Positions 1-5,425 of a DNA stretch of 9,397 nucleotides are shown piece by piece. The translations under genes and the position numbers were made by a program. Positions within the stretch are counted from its first letter, which is position 1. The number at the start of each line of letters is the position of its first letter. The notes beneath the pieces are model-generated. The model was given only the letters and a program-made list of their open reading frames with translations. It was not told the DNA's origin and did no database searches. The DNA is from an uncultured Bacteroidales bacterium (GTDB lineage: Bacteria > Bacteroidota > Bacteroidia > Bacteroidales > Paludibacteraceae): the NCBI GenBank assembly GCA_903929065.1, contig CAIYTJ010000589.1, forward strand, positions 1 through 9,397. The letters are read 5' to 3'.

Positions 1-2
1 CT

Positions 3-425
3 ACAAATCCTGAAAATCGTCACGGAAACCATGTTAAACTAAGTTCTGCTAGCATCTCATCAACTGTCGATGAGCTGGAGGTGCCATTGACGCTGGGCCT
101 TGACCACATCGACGACGACAATGATGTTGAGAAACCTCTTTTCCCCGAGTCAGGCTCGCCAATGGAGGATGACTTGGGGGATCAAATGTACTGCACCCAG
201 ATACAAGATGTCCGCGATCCTTCTCCAATTCTCAACCAGGGAAAGGTGTCGTTGACATTATTTATTATAATTGAAGAAAGTTTATTCCTTCATTTGAAAA
301 TGCTGATGGTTGGAAACATCCTGCAGTTATCAATTCGTATAGCTCAATATCATCTTCCGGTTCGCCATTTATCGTCATCTTTGGCACAATGCCATACACT
401 GAGAATTTTGCTCTTATGTCTTTAA
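3..425 (+). CDS. C-terminal part of an unrecognised acidic protein, cut by the left edge and probably fused to foreign sequence at its end
   Basis: The frame is open from base 3, so the start lies outside the window; the in-window candidate starts need not be real. I do not recognise the family. The first 80 or so residues are hydrophilic and acidic (DDDNDVE, MEDDLGD) and use more G/C-rich codons than the rest of the window. The other two plus frames meet stops within about 40 bases. From about base 250 the translation changes character to hydrophobic, low-complexity residues (SLTLFIIIEESLFL). That part lies over the 3' end of the opposite-strand gene at 265-1560 and looks like its antisense shadow. 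I infer that the original C-terminus was replaced at a junction near 240-265 and that translation now runs on to the TAA at 423-425. A mobilisation or transfer protein tail is possible, but no motif shows it. Confidence 0.35.
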   Translation, partial: TNPENRHGNHVKLSSASISSTVDELEVPLTLGLDHIDDDNDVEKPLFPESGSPMEDDLGDQMYCTQIQDVRDPSPILNQGKVSLTLFIIIEESLFLHLKMLMVGNILQLSIRIAQYHLPVRHLSSSLAQCHTLRILLLCL

Positions 426-1560
426 TTATCTGGGAGCAGTCTAATAAACTATTGAAGTAAATGCTATCAAATAGCGTGTAATAATACCTGCTATTTTTAG
501 GCAGTAAATCATTAAATATTGATGCCTCTATATTCTGCAATTGCGATGCTAATGTATCAGGTTCACTACTTAAAATCTCAAGTGATTTATAGGTAAGTGG
601 ATATATTGATTTAAAGCGTTTGGAGATAGCAGCATAAGGTTTGAAGTCAAAATAGATGCCCTTGTACAGTAATACTTTTTTTATCTCCCTTTCTTCCTTG
701 ATCTTTTCCTCTGTTTGTGATAAGTCTACAAAGCTTTCATAAAGTTCTCCTGCCTGACAATCCATTAAATAGTTTGTATCAAATGGTAGACTCTTCTGCC
801 TCATTAGGTAGCATAACAGTAATGGGTGACAGTTTTTGATGTCAACATCGTTGAATGTTTCCGATCCATTGTGCAAATGCTTCCTGCTTACTTTACTAAG
901 ATTGCTGAATGAATTATAGATGCGGTCAACTTTAGGTCCCTTCTTAATATACCTATCACCATTGAGCGCAAAAAGAGCACTAAGTCTGCAACGAAGTTGA
1001 TTTTTAGTTAATGATTTTTCGACTTGGTTTTCAAATTCCGCTTTAATTGCATCCCGATAGTTAACTTTTGTATGCTTTATTGTCTTTTCAAATTTTGCAG
1101 GATATTTCCTGTCTGTAGTTAGAACTCGGCTATTTTCATGTCTCATAAGCACAAGGCATAAATTGTCTTTCAGATATTTATTGTGGATTCGGTACTGGGT
1201 ATTTCTCTTCATTTTTTCATAGTACTTGCCGTCTTTGTAAGGAACCGCAGTTAATACTTCCAGTTCAGAAAGTATTTTCAGATACTCTTTATAGGTTTTG
1301 GAAGTGAGGTATTTTATCAGGTCTCTACTAGCTATTGGTACAATGGTATCGCCAATCGATCTACTCTGAATATCAATCCAGCGTAAAAATTCGAGGATAT
1401 TTTTGATCGCTAATATTTTGTTTTTTATCGGAAAGCTATTCTTGGAGAATAGCTCAGTTACCAGGCTCATACTGGTTACGAAAATTGAACTGGTTTCAAT
1501 TATTTGTTTACCACCGATAGTTTCGAGGTTTTCATTTGTCAAAGGAATAATTTCATACAT
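265..1560 (-). CDS. Divergent family-A DNA polymerase-like (palm) protein, probably from a mobile element
   Basis: This 431-residue protein starts at an ATG (complement of 1558-1560). Residues 1-135 are mostly helical and look like a DNA-binding or winged-helix region, by appearance only. The C-terminal two thirds carries a motif order resembling a family-A polymerase palm: RIYNSFSNLSK (213-223), comparable to the RLSS..PNLQNIP segment; VDIKNCHPLLL (239-249), comparable to motif A DYSQIELR, with Asp240 as metal ligand; EIKKVLLYKGIYFDF (292-306), comparable to the motif B helix and its YG turn; and TLFDSIYF (362-369), comparable to motif C VHDE, with Asp365 as the second metal ligand. I see no 3'-5' or 5'-3' exonuclease domain. 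If the reading is right it is a compact polymerase or primase-like replication protein of a plasmid or integrated element. Motif similarity is by eye, so the family call is inference. It is transcribed away from the defence-like genes and converges on the gene at the left edge, overlapping its end. Confidence 0.6.
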   Translation of the reverse strand: MYEIIPLTNENLETIGGKQIIETSSIFVTSMSLVTELFSKNSFPIKNKILAIKNILEFLRWIDIQSRSIGDTIVPIASRDLIKYLTSKTYKEYLKILSELEVLTAVPYKDGKYYEKMKRNTQYRIHNKYLKDNLCLVLMRHENSRVLTTDRKYPAKFEKTIKHTKVNYRDAIKAEFENQVEKSLTKNQLRCRLSALFALNGDRYIKKGPKVDRIYNSFSNLSKVSRKHLHNGSETFNDVDIKNCHPLLLCYLMRQKSLPFDTNYLMDCQAGELYESFVDLSQTEEKIKEEREIKKVLLYKGIYFDFKPYAAISKRFKSIYPLTYKSLEILSSEPDTLASQLQNIEASIFNDLLPKNSRYYYTLFDSIYFNSLLDCSQIIKDIRAKFSVYGIVPKMTINGEPEDDIELYELITAGCFQPSAFSNEGINFLQL

Positions 1561-1608
1561 ACTTTCTGCTTCATTTTTATAAAGTATATATCAAAAGTTT
1601 GACCTCCC

Positions 1609-1664
1609 TTTTCACTATTTTCAAATTTTAATTAAAATAGCTTCAAGTTTCAGTAAAAGTGAAA
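1609..1664. repeat. Nested inverted repeats upstream of the polymerase-like gene
   Basis: An outer pair TTTCACT (1610-1616) and AGTGAAA (1658-1664) encloses an inner pair CTATTTT (1615-1621) and AAAATAG (1634-1640). The segment lies 50-105 bp upstream of the minus-strand start codon, where an operator or initiator-binding site would be expected. The strings AAGTGAA and TTCACTT recur nearby (around 1657 and 1717, and near 1885), so the motif may be an ordered binding word. No function is demonstrated. Confidence 0.4.
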
Positions 1665-1671
1665 TGCAACA

Positions 1672-1837
1672 AGTTTTTTGCTCCGCAATTCTTGATGGTT
1701 GTGTATGTCCTAAAAAAGTGAAATCAAGGAGAACTCATCTATTTTATCTATTATATTCTCCCATTCTTTTATTACTTGTATTATTGACTTTTCCGTGATT
1801 GACGTTGCTTTACCGGGCCGAAATAATTACATGCGAG
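1672..1837. repeat. Tandem direct repeat, copy A (about 166 bp, decayed)
   Basis: This copy aligns along its whole length with 1838-2042. Shared blocks in the same order include CTCCGnAATTCTTnATGGTTG, GTCCTAAAAAAGTGAA, CAAGGAGAACT, ATTATATTCTCCC, ATTACTTGTATT, TTGACTTTTCCGT and GAAATAATTACA. Relative to copy B it lacks 33 bp between two CCGGGC hexamers and has other small differences. Read on the minus strand it partly parallels the 77-codon frame of copy B but carries an in-frame TAA right after the codons for Ala-Arg, so it cannot encode the same peptide. Confidence 0.85.
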
Positions 1838-2042
1838 AGTTTTTTTGGCTCCGTAATTCTTTATGGTTGCGCAAGTCCTAAAAAAGTGAAGGCAAGGAGA
1901 ACTTATCTTTCTTTTCTATTATATTCTCCCTTTCTTTTATATTACTTGTATTGTTGACTTTTCCGTAATTGATGTTGTATTGCCGGGCCAGTTCGTGATT
2001 TGTTGGATAGCTTATACCGGGCGAAATAATTACAAGCGAAAG
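1838..2042. repeat. Tandem direct repeat, copy B (about 205 bp, longer copy)
   Basis: This copy starts directly at the end of copy A. It contains 33 bp absent from A, lying between CCGGGC at 1983-1988 and CCGGGC at 2017-2022. That is the pattern expected if copy A lost the segment by recombination or slippage between the hexamers. The edges of both copies carry a similar junction word (ATGCAACAAGTT near 1664, ATGCGAGAGTTT at 1831-1842, AAGCGAAAGTCT at 2034-2045), so the array looks like a repeated unit with three boundaries rather than a chance duplication. Confidence 0.85.
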
Positions 2043-2111
2043 TCTTGCGAGCGCAGCCTCGCATAGCGTACTAAAAAGTCTATTTGCTACACGTGTATCA
2101 CGTTGCTTCAA
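1878..2111 (-). CDS. Doubtful 77-codon frame across repeat copy B
   Basis: The frame would have to start with TTG at 2109-2111, because no ATG is available. It reads a plausible first half (RLFSTLCEAALARLSL, then PTNHELARQYNINYGK) and a lysine-rich tail (ERENIIEKKDKF). The second half lies wholly in the tandem repeat, and the equivalent frame in copy A is broken by a stop. The first half is GC-richer than its surroundings. The 33-bp difference between the copies is exactly 11 codons, which keeps the frame and hints that this was once coding. I cannot assign a function. It may be the remnant of a repeated small gene or a non-coding repetitive element that happens to be open. Confidence 0.2.
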   Translation of the reverse strand: MKQRDTRVANRLFSTLCEAALARLSLVIISPGISYPTNHELARQYNINYGKVNNTSNIKERENIIEKKDKFSLPSLF

Positions 2112-2167
2112 AGTGCGCTAAAATCATGCTGCAAATCGACATAAATGCACTTTTTAACTCTTTGCAG
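2110..2167. repeat. Two interleaved inverted repeats
   Basis: AAAGTGC (2110-2116) pairs with GCACTTT (2147-2153), and CTGCAAA (2129-2135) pairs with TTTGCAG (2161-2167). The two stems interleave, as in a pseudoknot or a paired recombinase or regulator binding site. The segment marks the boundary between the repeat array and the rmuC leader. Function is unknown. Confidence 0.4.
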
Positions 2168-2301
2168 ATAGTCAGTACACGGTTTATAAGGAGAATGACT
2201 ATTTACAATGATGCCTTAATATCATCATCGCCCAAGAGCGGTCACTATTATCGGTACAAGTAATCGAAGTTAATTTCCATCAACGGTATCAAATTCCACC
2301 T

Positions 2302-2309
2302 TACATTCG
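2302..2309 (+). promoter_or_regulatory. Possible -7 element for rmuC
   Basis: TACATTCG differs from the Bacteroidota -7 consensus TAnnTTTG at one position and lies 32 bp before the rmuC ATG. The leader between them is A/T-rich with no Shine-Dalgarno. No good TTG-type -33 element is visible upstream, so the call is tentative. Confidence 0.35.
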
Positions 2310-2341
2310 TGTAATATTTATTTTTAATTTAACTCGCTGTC

Positions 2342-3886
2342 ATGGAGATGTACATTTTAATTGCTCTTGCCATTATTTCAATCATAATGCAGATTGTTTT
2401 TCGAGCTAAACCAACTCAGCAAACTGATATTTTACCAAAGATTGACCAGTTTGCTGCATCATTACAAAGACTGGAAGACAACATAAAGCTTGATTTCAGA
2501 ACTAACAGGGATGAGAGTAGTAAGCTTGCAAAAGAAAACCGGGATGAACTAAATGTCACCTTGAAAGACTTCAAGCAAGAGCTTGCCAGTACATTAAAAT
2601 CCATTACTGAGCAAAACCAACAAGCATTAGAGAAGTTAACAACTACCTTAGAGCTAAAGCTATCTACCCTCACAGAAAAGATTGATATTAATGCCTCACA
2701 AAGCCGTGACCAATTAGCCAAGAGCATTAAAGAGTTCTCCGAAAGTAACACAGCCGCACTTGATAAAATCAATGCTAAAGTTGAGGAAAAACTAAAGACA
2801 CTAACAGAACAACTTATAACAGAATCCAAACAACAACGTGAAGCACTGTCAACGGCTTTTAAAGGCTTTGAAGAAACATTTGCTAAGAATGTGAAGTCAT
2901 TTAATGATTTACAGAAAGAGAAGTTTGAACTGATGGAATCCAAACAGAATGACCTTGTAAAAGGTACGGAAACAAAACTGGATATTATTCGAGCCACAGT
3001 TGAAGAGAAGCTGGAGAAAACATTAAGTGAGAGATTAGGACAGAGTTTTGAAACAGTGGGCAAGCAATTGATAGAAGTACAAAAAGGGCTCGGTGAGATG
3101 CAAACATTAGCTCAGGATGTAGGGGGGCTTAAAAAAGTTCTTTCAAATGTAAAAATGAGAGGCGGTATTGGCGAGGTTCAGTTGGCTATGTTATTGGAGC
3201 AAGTATTAGCTCCTGAGCAGTACGAAGCTAATGTGAAAACAAAACAAGGATCATCCGACCTTGTTGAATTTGCCATAAAACTACCCGGCAGAGACGATGG
3301 CAATTCGGTTGTATGGCTACCAGTTGACGCTAAGTTCCCGAAAGATGTTTACGAGCAATTACAGAACGCTTATGATATTGGTGATATAGCTCAAATTGAG
3401 GTAGCTCAAAAGAACCTTGAAAATACTATTAAGAAAATGGCTAAGGACATACATGATAAATACATTGACCCGCCCAATACAACTGATTTTGGAATCATGT
3501 TCTTGCCGTTTGAAGGTATTTATGCAGAGGCTGTAAGAAAAGCTAGTTTATTAGAAGAGTTACAGCGCACCTACAAAATAATAGTAACTGGCCCGACAAC
3601 ACTGGCTGCTATCCTAAATAGCTTACAAATGGGCTTTAAAACATTAGCTATTCAGAAACGCAGCGGTGAGGTATGGAAAGTGCTTGGTGCAGTTAAAAAA
3701 GAGTTTGAAGCATTTGGGGGACTATTGGATAAGGCACATAAGAATATCACCAGCGCAGGGGATACAATAGAATCTTTGATGGGTACCAGAACAAGGGCTA
3801 TCCAAAGAACGCTGAAGGGAGTTGAAACATCTACTTCGACAGATGCCAAATTGATTTTGCCAGAAATTACAGGAGGTGAAGAATAG
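2342..3886 (+). CDS. rmuC: DNA recombination protein RmuC
   Basis: This 514-residue protein has the full RmuC architecture. It opens with a single N-terminal membrane segment (about residues 4-20, MYILIALAIISIIMQIVF), followed by a long Glu/Lys/Gln-rich coiled coil (about 30-265). The C-terminal RmuC domain (about 270-485) has the conserved RGGIGEVQL (273-281) and PVDAKFP (327-333) motifs and then FGIMFLPFEGIYAEA (383-397). The domain is thought to have a PD-(D/E)xK nuclease-like core. In E. coli RmuC limits recombination at short inverted repeats; a nuclease role is predicted. The coiled coil contains a loose internal repeat (ALEKLTTTLELKLSTLTEKI at 95-114, ALDKINAKVEEKLKTLTEQL at 139-158, and a third copy near 213-232). 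ATG at 2342 puts the membrane segment at the extreme N-terminus; ATG 2348 is an equally possible start. RmuC genes are often stand-alone housekeeping genes, but they also recur in defence islands. Confidence 0.93.
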   Translation: MEMYILIALAIISIIMQIVFRAKPTQQTDILPKIDQFAASLQRLEDNIKLDFRTNRDESSKLAKENRDELNVTLKDFKQELASTLKSITEQNQQALEKLTTTLELKLSTLTEKIDINASQSRDQLAKSIKEFSESNTAALDKINAKVEEKLKTLTEQLITESKQQREALSTAFKGFEETFAKNVKSFNDLQKEKFELMESKQNDLVKGTETKLDIIRATVEEKLEKTLSERLGQSFETVGKQLIEVQKGLGEMQTLAQDVGGLKKVLSNVKMRGGIGEVQLAMLLEQVLAPEQYEANVKTKQGSSDLVEFAIKLPGRDDGNSVVWLPVDAKFPKDVYEQLQNAYDIGDIAQIEVAQKNLENTIKKMAKDIHDKYIDPPNTTDFGIMFLPFEGIYAEAVRKASLLEELQRTYKIIVTGPTTLAAILNSLQMGFKTLAIQKRSGEVWKVLGAVKKEFEAFGGLLDKAHKNITSAGDTIESLMGTRTRAIQRTLKGVETSTSTDAKLILPEITGGEE

Positions 3887-3940
3887 CTAAACTGCACTCG
3901 AAAACGAAATCAATTATGATGGGATTTTGCAGAATAAGTT

Positions 3941-3948
3941 CAATTTTG
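3941..3948 (+). promoter_or_regulatory. Possible -7 element for the HNH-HIT gene
   Basis: CAATTTTG matches TAnnTTTG except for the first base and stands 28 bp upstream of the preferred ATG, the usual distance. The upstream TTTG at 3926-3929 is too close to act as a normal -33 element. The 90-bp gap after rmuC leaves room for an independent promoter. Weak. Confidence 0.3.
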
Positions 3949-3976
3949 CATTGTAATAACCGAAAAATTGCATTTT

Positions 3977-4963
3977 ATGGAGTACAACCAACTGAAGGGC
4001 TTTTTGCAGGATAAGATGAGGATGTCACATATTTACCAACCAGTGATGATTAAGCATCTGCTCAGAAATCATGGGATAGCATCAGATATTGAGATTGCAA
4101 AGGAAACATCGCTTCAGGATCCAACTCAGATTGAGTATTACCAGAACATCACTAATAATATGGTCGGCAAAGTATTGCGGAACCATAAAATTGTGGAAAA
4201 GAATAAAAAGGAATATGCACTCAATGGTTTTGATGGATTAACTCAAGATCAGATAACTGAGCTAATAAATATCTGTAACGCCAAACTAGAACATTATATC
4301 GAAAAAAGAGGCGAGGCTATATGGCAACATCGAAGTAAGAATAGGGATTTAATCTCTGGAACCATCAGGTACGAAGTATTAAAAAGGGCAAGATTCAGGT
4401 GTGAATTATGTGGCTGTATGGACAGTGAAAAACAACTGCAGGTAGATCATATCGTGCCGAAGAATCATGGTGGTGAAGATTCTATAAACAATTATCAGGC
4501 ACTTTGCTACACATGCAATGCTATGAAGAGCGATAGAGATGATACGGACTTTCGTGAACTGGATAAGCAATATGCACATCGGGAGCATGACTGCATGTTC
4601 TGCAAAATTGAAAAAAGTAGAATCGTTGAGGAAAACAACCTGGCATACTTGATAATGGATGGATTCCCAGTGACACATATGCATATGCTGGTGATACCAA
4701 AACGCCATTTTAGGGAGTATTTTGACATATTCCAGCCTGAGCTTAACGCAATTCAGGACCTTCTGTTAAAAGGCAAGGATATGGCAAAAAAAGATGACAG
4801 AAGCATATCTGGTTTTAACATTGGCATCAATAGTGGTAAGACTGCTGGTCAAACAATATTTCATTGCCATACTCATCTTATTCCAAGGCGGGAAAATGAT
4901 GTTGAAAATCCAAGAGGTGGTGTAAGGCATTTAATCCCTGGCAAAGGGTATTACAATGTATAG
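3977..4963 (+). CDS. Three-part fusion: winged-helix-like region, HNH endonuclease, HIT hydrolase
   Basis: I start the 328-residue protein at ATG 3977; a TTG three codons upstream is in frame but unlikely. Residues 1-85 are helical and look like a small DNA-binding or winged-helix fold. Residues 135-190 form a zinc-supported HNH nuclease: CELC (142-145), VDHIVPKNHGG (156-166, His158 as the general base) and NNYQALCYTC (171-180), with cysteine pairs 142/145 and 177/180 for zinc. Residues 203-325 form a HIT domain: a CMFC zinc knuckle (206-209), the strand HMHMLVIPKRH (234-244), and the histidine triad HCHTHLI (296-302) preceded by GINSGKTAGQTIFH. HIT enzymes hydrolyse nucleotide-phosphate bonds such as AMP-X or dinucleoside polyphosphates. 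Joining a nuclease and a nucleotidyl hydrolase suggests cleavage plus processing of an end, adduct or signal nucleotide; this is inference. The last codons and the promoter just behind them are repeated at 8466-8517. Confidence 0.9.
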   Translation: MEYNQLKGFLQDKMRMSHIYQPVMIKHLLRNHGIASDIEIAKETSLQDPTQIEYYQNITNNMVGKVLRNHKIVEKNKKEYALNGFDGLTQDQITELINICNAKLEHYIEKRGEAIWQHRSKNRDLISGTIRYEVLKRARFRCELCGCMDSEKQLQVDHIVPKNHGGEDSINNYQALCYTCNAMKSDRDDTDFRELDKQYAHREHDCMFCKIEKSRIVEENNLAYLIMDGFPVTHMHMLVIPKRHFREYFDIFQPELNAIQDLLLKGKDMAKKDDRSISGFNIGINSGKTAGQTIFHCHTHLIPRRENDVENPRGGVRHLIPGKGYYNV

Positions 4964-4989
4964 AAATCAAGCTCATTAGGCTACATTTG
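4937..4989 (+). repeat. Direct repeat, left copy: HIT gene 3' end plus promoter
   Basis: This 53-bp segment runs from the Pro-Gly-Lys codons of the HNH-HIT gene through its TAG stop (4961-4963) to the -7 element TACATTTG. The right copy is 8466-8517 (52 bp). The final 41 bases, from TATTACAA to TTTG, agree at 34 positions ungapped and at more if two single-base gaps are allowed. The two copies bracket the NUDIX-helicase operon in the same orientation. Confidence 0.85.
4982..4989 (+). promoter_or_regulatory. -7 promoter element of the NUDIX-helicase operon
   Basis: TACATTTG is an exact match to the Bacteroidota TAnnTTTG element, 35 bp before the NUDIX ATG and 18 bp after the HIT stop codon. 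No strong -33 TTG is visible. The element is preserved as TACCTTTG in the same place in the right-hand repeat, which supports it as a functional site. Confidence 0.6.
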
Positions 4990-5024
4990 AAGAAAATTTG
5001 GTTTGGATAAAACTTTTTTAATTA

Positions 5025-5417
5025 ATGAAACATATTGAAGTTGTTGCGGCGATCATAATCAGAGAAAATAAAATTCTGTGCGTTCAAAGAAACCGAAGTA
5101 AGTTTGACTATATTTCTTTTAAATATGAGTTCCCCGGAGGAAAAATAGAGCAAGGAGAGTCACAAGAGGCTGCATTGCAGAGAGAAATTGACGAAGAATT
5201 GAACATGACAATATGCATTAAAGAAAAATTTTTGACGGTAAACCACGAATATCCGGATTTTAAATTGACGATGCATTCCTTTATCTGCACCTGTGAAGAC
5301 CCAGACGTAACATTAACAGAACACATCAAATATGAATGGCTTAATAAAAATGATTTGAATAAACTCGATTGGGCAGCAGCTGATCTTCCGATTGTAGAAA
5401 AGCTAACAATTGATTAA
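5025..5417 (+). CDS. MutT-like NUDIX nucleoside triphosphate pyrophosphohydrolase
   Basis: This compact 130-residue enzyme is the usual size for MutT-like (deoxy)nucleoside triphosphate pyrophosphohydrolases. Residues 37-61 contain the Nudix box: PGGK, then Gly39, Glu45 and the metal-binding helix REIDEEL (53-59), matching Gx5Ex7REUxEExGU. The glycine near the end of the box is Asn60. The C-terminal WAAADLPIVEKL (116-127) is typical of the 8-oxo-dGTP/CTP pyrophosphohydrolase branch. It would hydrolyse an NTP or dNTP, or a related nucleotide, to the monophosphate and pyrophosphate in the cytoplasm; the substrate cannot be read from sequence. The stop is 8 bp before the helicase start, so the two are co-transcribed and very likely work together. 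The leader has no Shine-Dalgarno and is A/T-rich. Confidence 0.92.
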   Translation: MKHIEVVAAIIIRENKILCVQRNRSKFDYISFKYEFPGGKIEQGESQEAALQREIDEELNMTICIKEKFLTVNHEYPDFKLTMHSFICTCEDPDVTLTEHIKYEWLNKNDLNKLDWAAADLPIVEKLTID

Positions 5418-5425
5418 ACTATAAC

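Larger units (their letters stand above)
1561..2341. other. 780-bp intergenic region without a convincing gene
   Basis: This region separates the divergent polymerase-like gene (minus) from rmuC (plus). It holds, from left to right: an AT-rich leader with nested inverted repeats (1609-1664), two imperfect tandem copies of a long repeat (1672-1837 and 1838-2042), a GC-richer tract (about 2040-2110) inside a doubtful 77-codon minus-strand frame, overlapping inverted repeats (2110-2167), and the leader of rmuC. Neither strand of 2168-2300 has a credible gene. For the polymerase-like gene I see only one-mismatch matches to the minus-strand -7 element (CAAATTTT at 1622-1629, CAAAAGTT at 1592-1599; ideal CAAAnnTA). 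The mix of repeats and patchy composition suggests remnants of mobile DNA. Confidence 0.6.

Noticed and set aside
1672..2042. The tandem repeats as a CRISPR array or iteron set
   Set aside because: There are only two long, imperfect, directly abutting copies, with no regular short repeats and spacers and no series of about 20-bp iterons.
2195..2263. A 22-codon plus-strand frame with GGAG just before its ATG
   Set aside because: The GGAG is only one base from the ATG, too close to act as a ribosome site. The peptide has no recognisable feature, and short frames of this length are expected by chance.
2416..3063. A 215-codon open frame on the minus strand inside rmuC
   Set aside because: It is serine-, phenylalanine- and leucine-rich low complexity, as expected for the antisense of a Glu/Lys-rich coiled coil, and it lies fully inside a recognised gene.
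3871..3877. Perfect Shine-Dalgarno-like AGGAGGT near the end of rmuC
   Set aside because: It lies in the Gly-Gly-Glu codons of rmuC. The next ATG in a usable frame is about 100 bp away, and this organism does not appear to rely on Shine-Dalgarno sites.
3968..3976. TTG at 3968 as the start of the HNH-HIT gene
   Set aside because: An ATG three codons downstream (3977) is in frame and better spaced from the possible promoter; the three extra residues add nothing recognisable.
4406..4728. Minus-strand open frames within the HNH-HIT gene
   Set aside because: They are antisense to the well-supported HNH and HIT motifs and have no start context or known motif.
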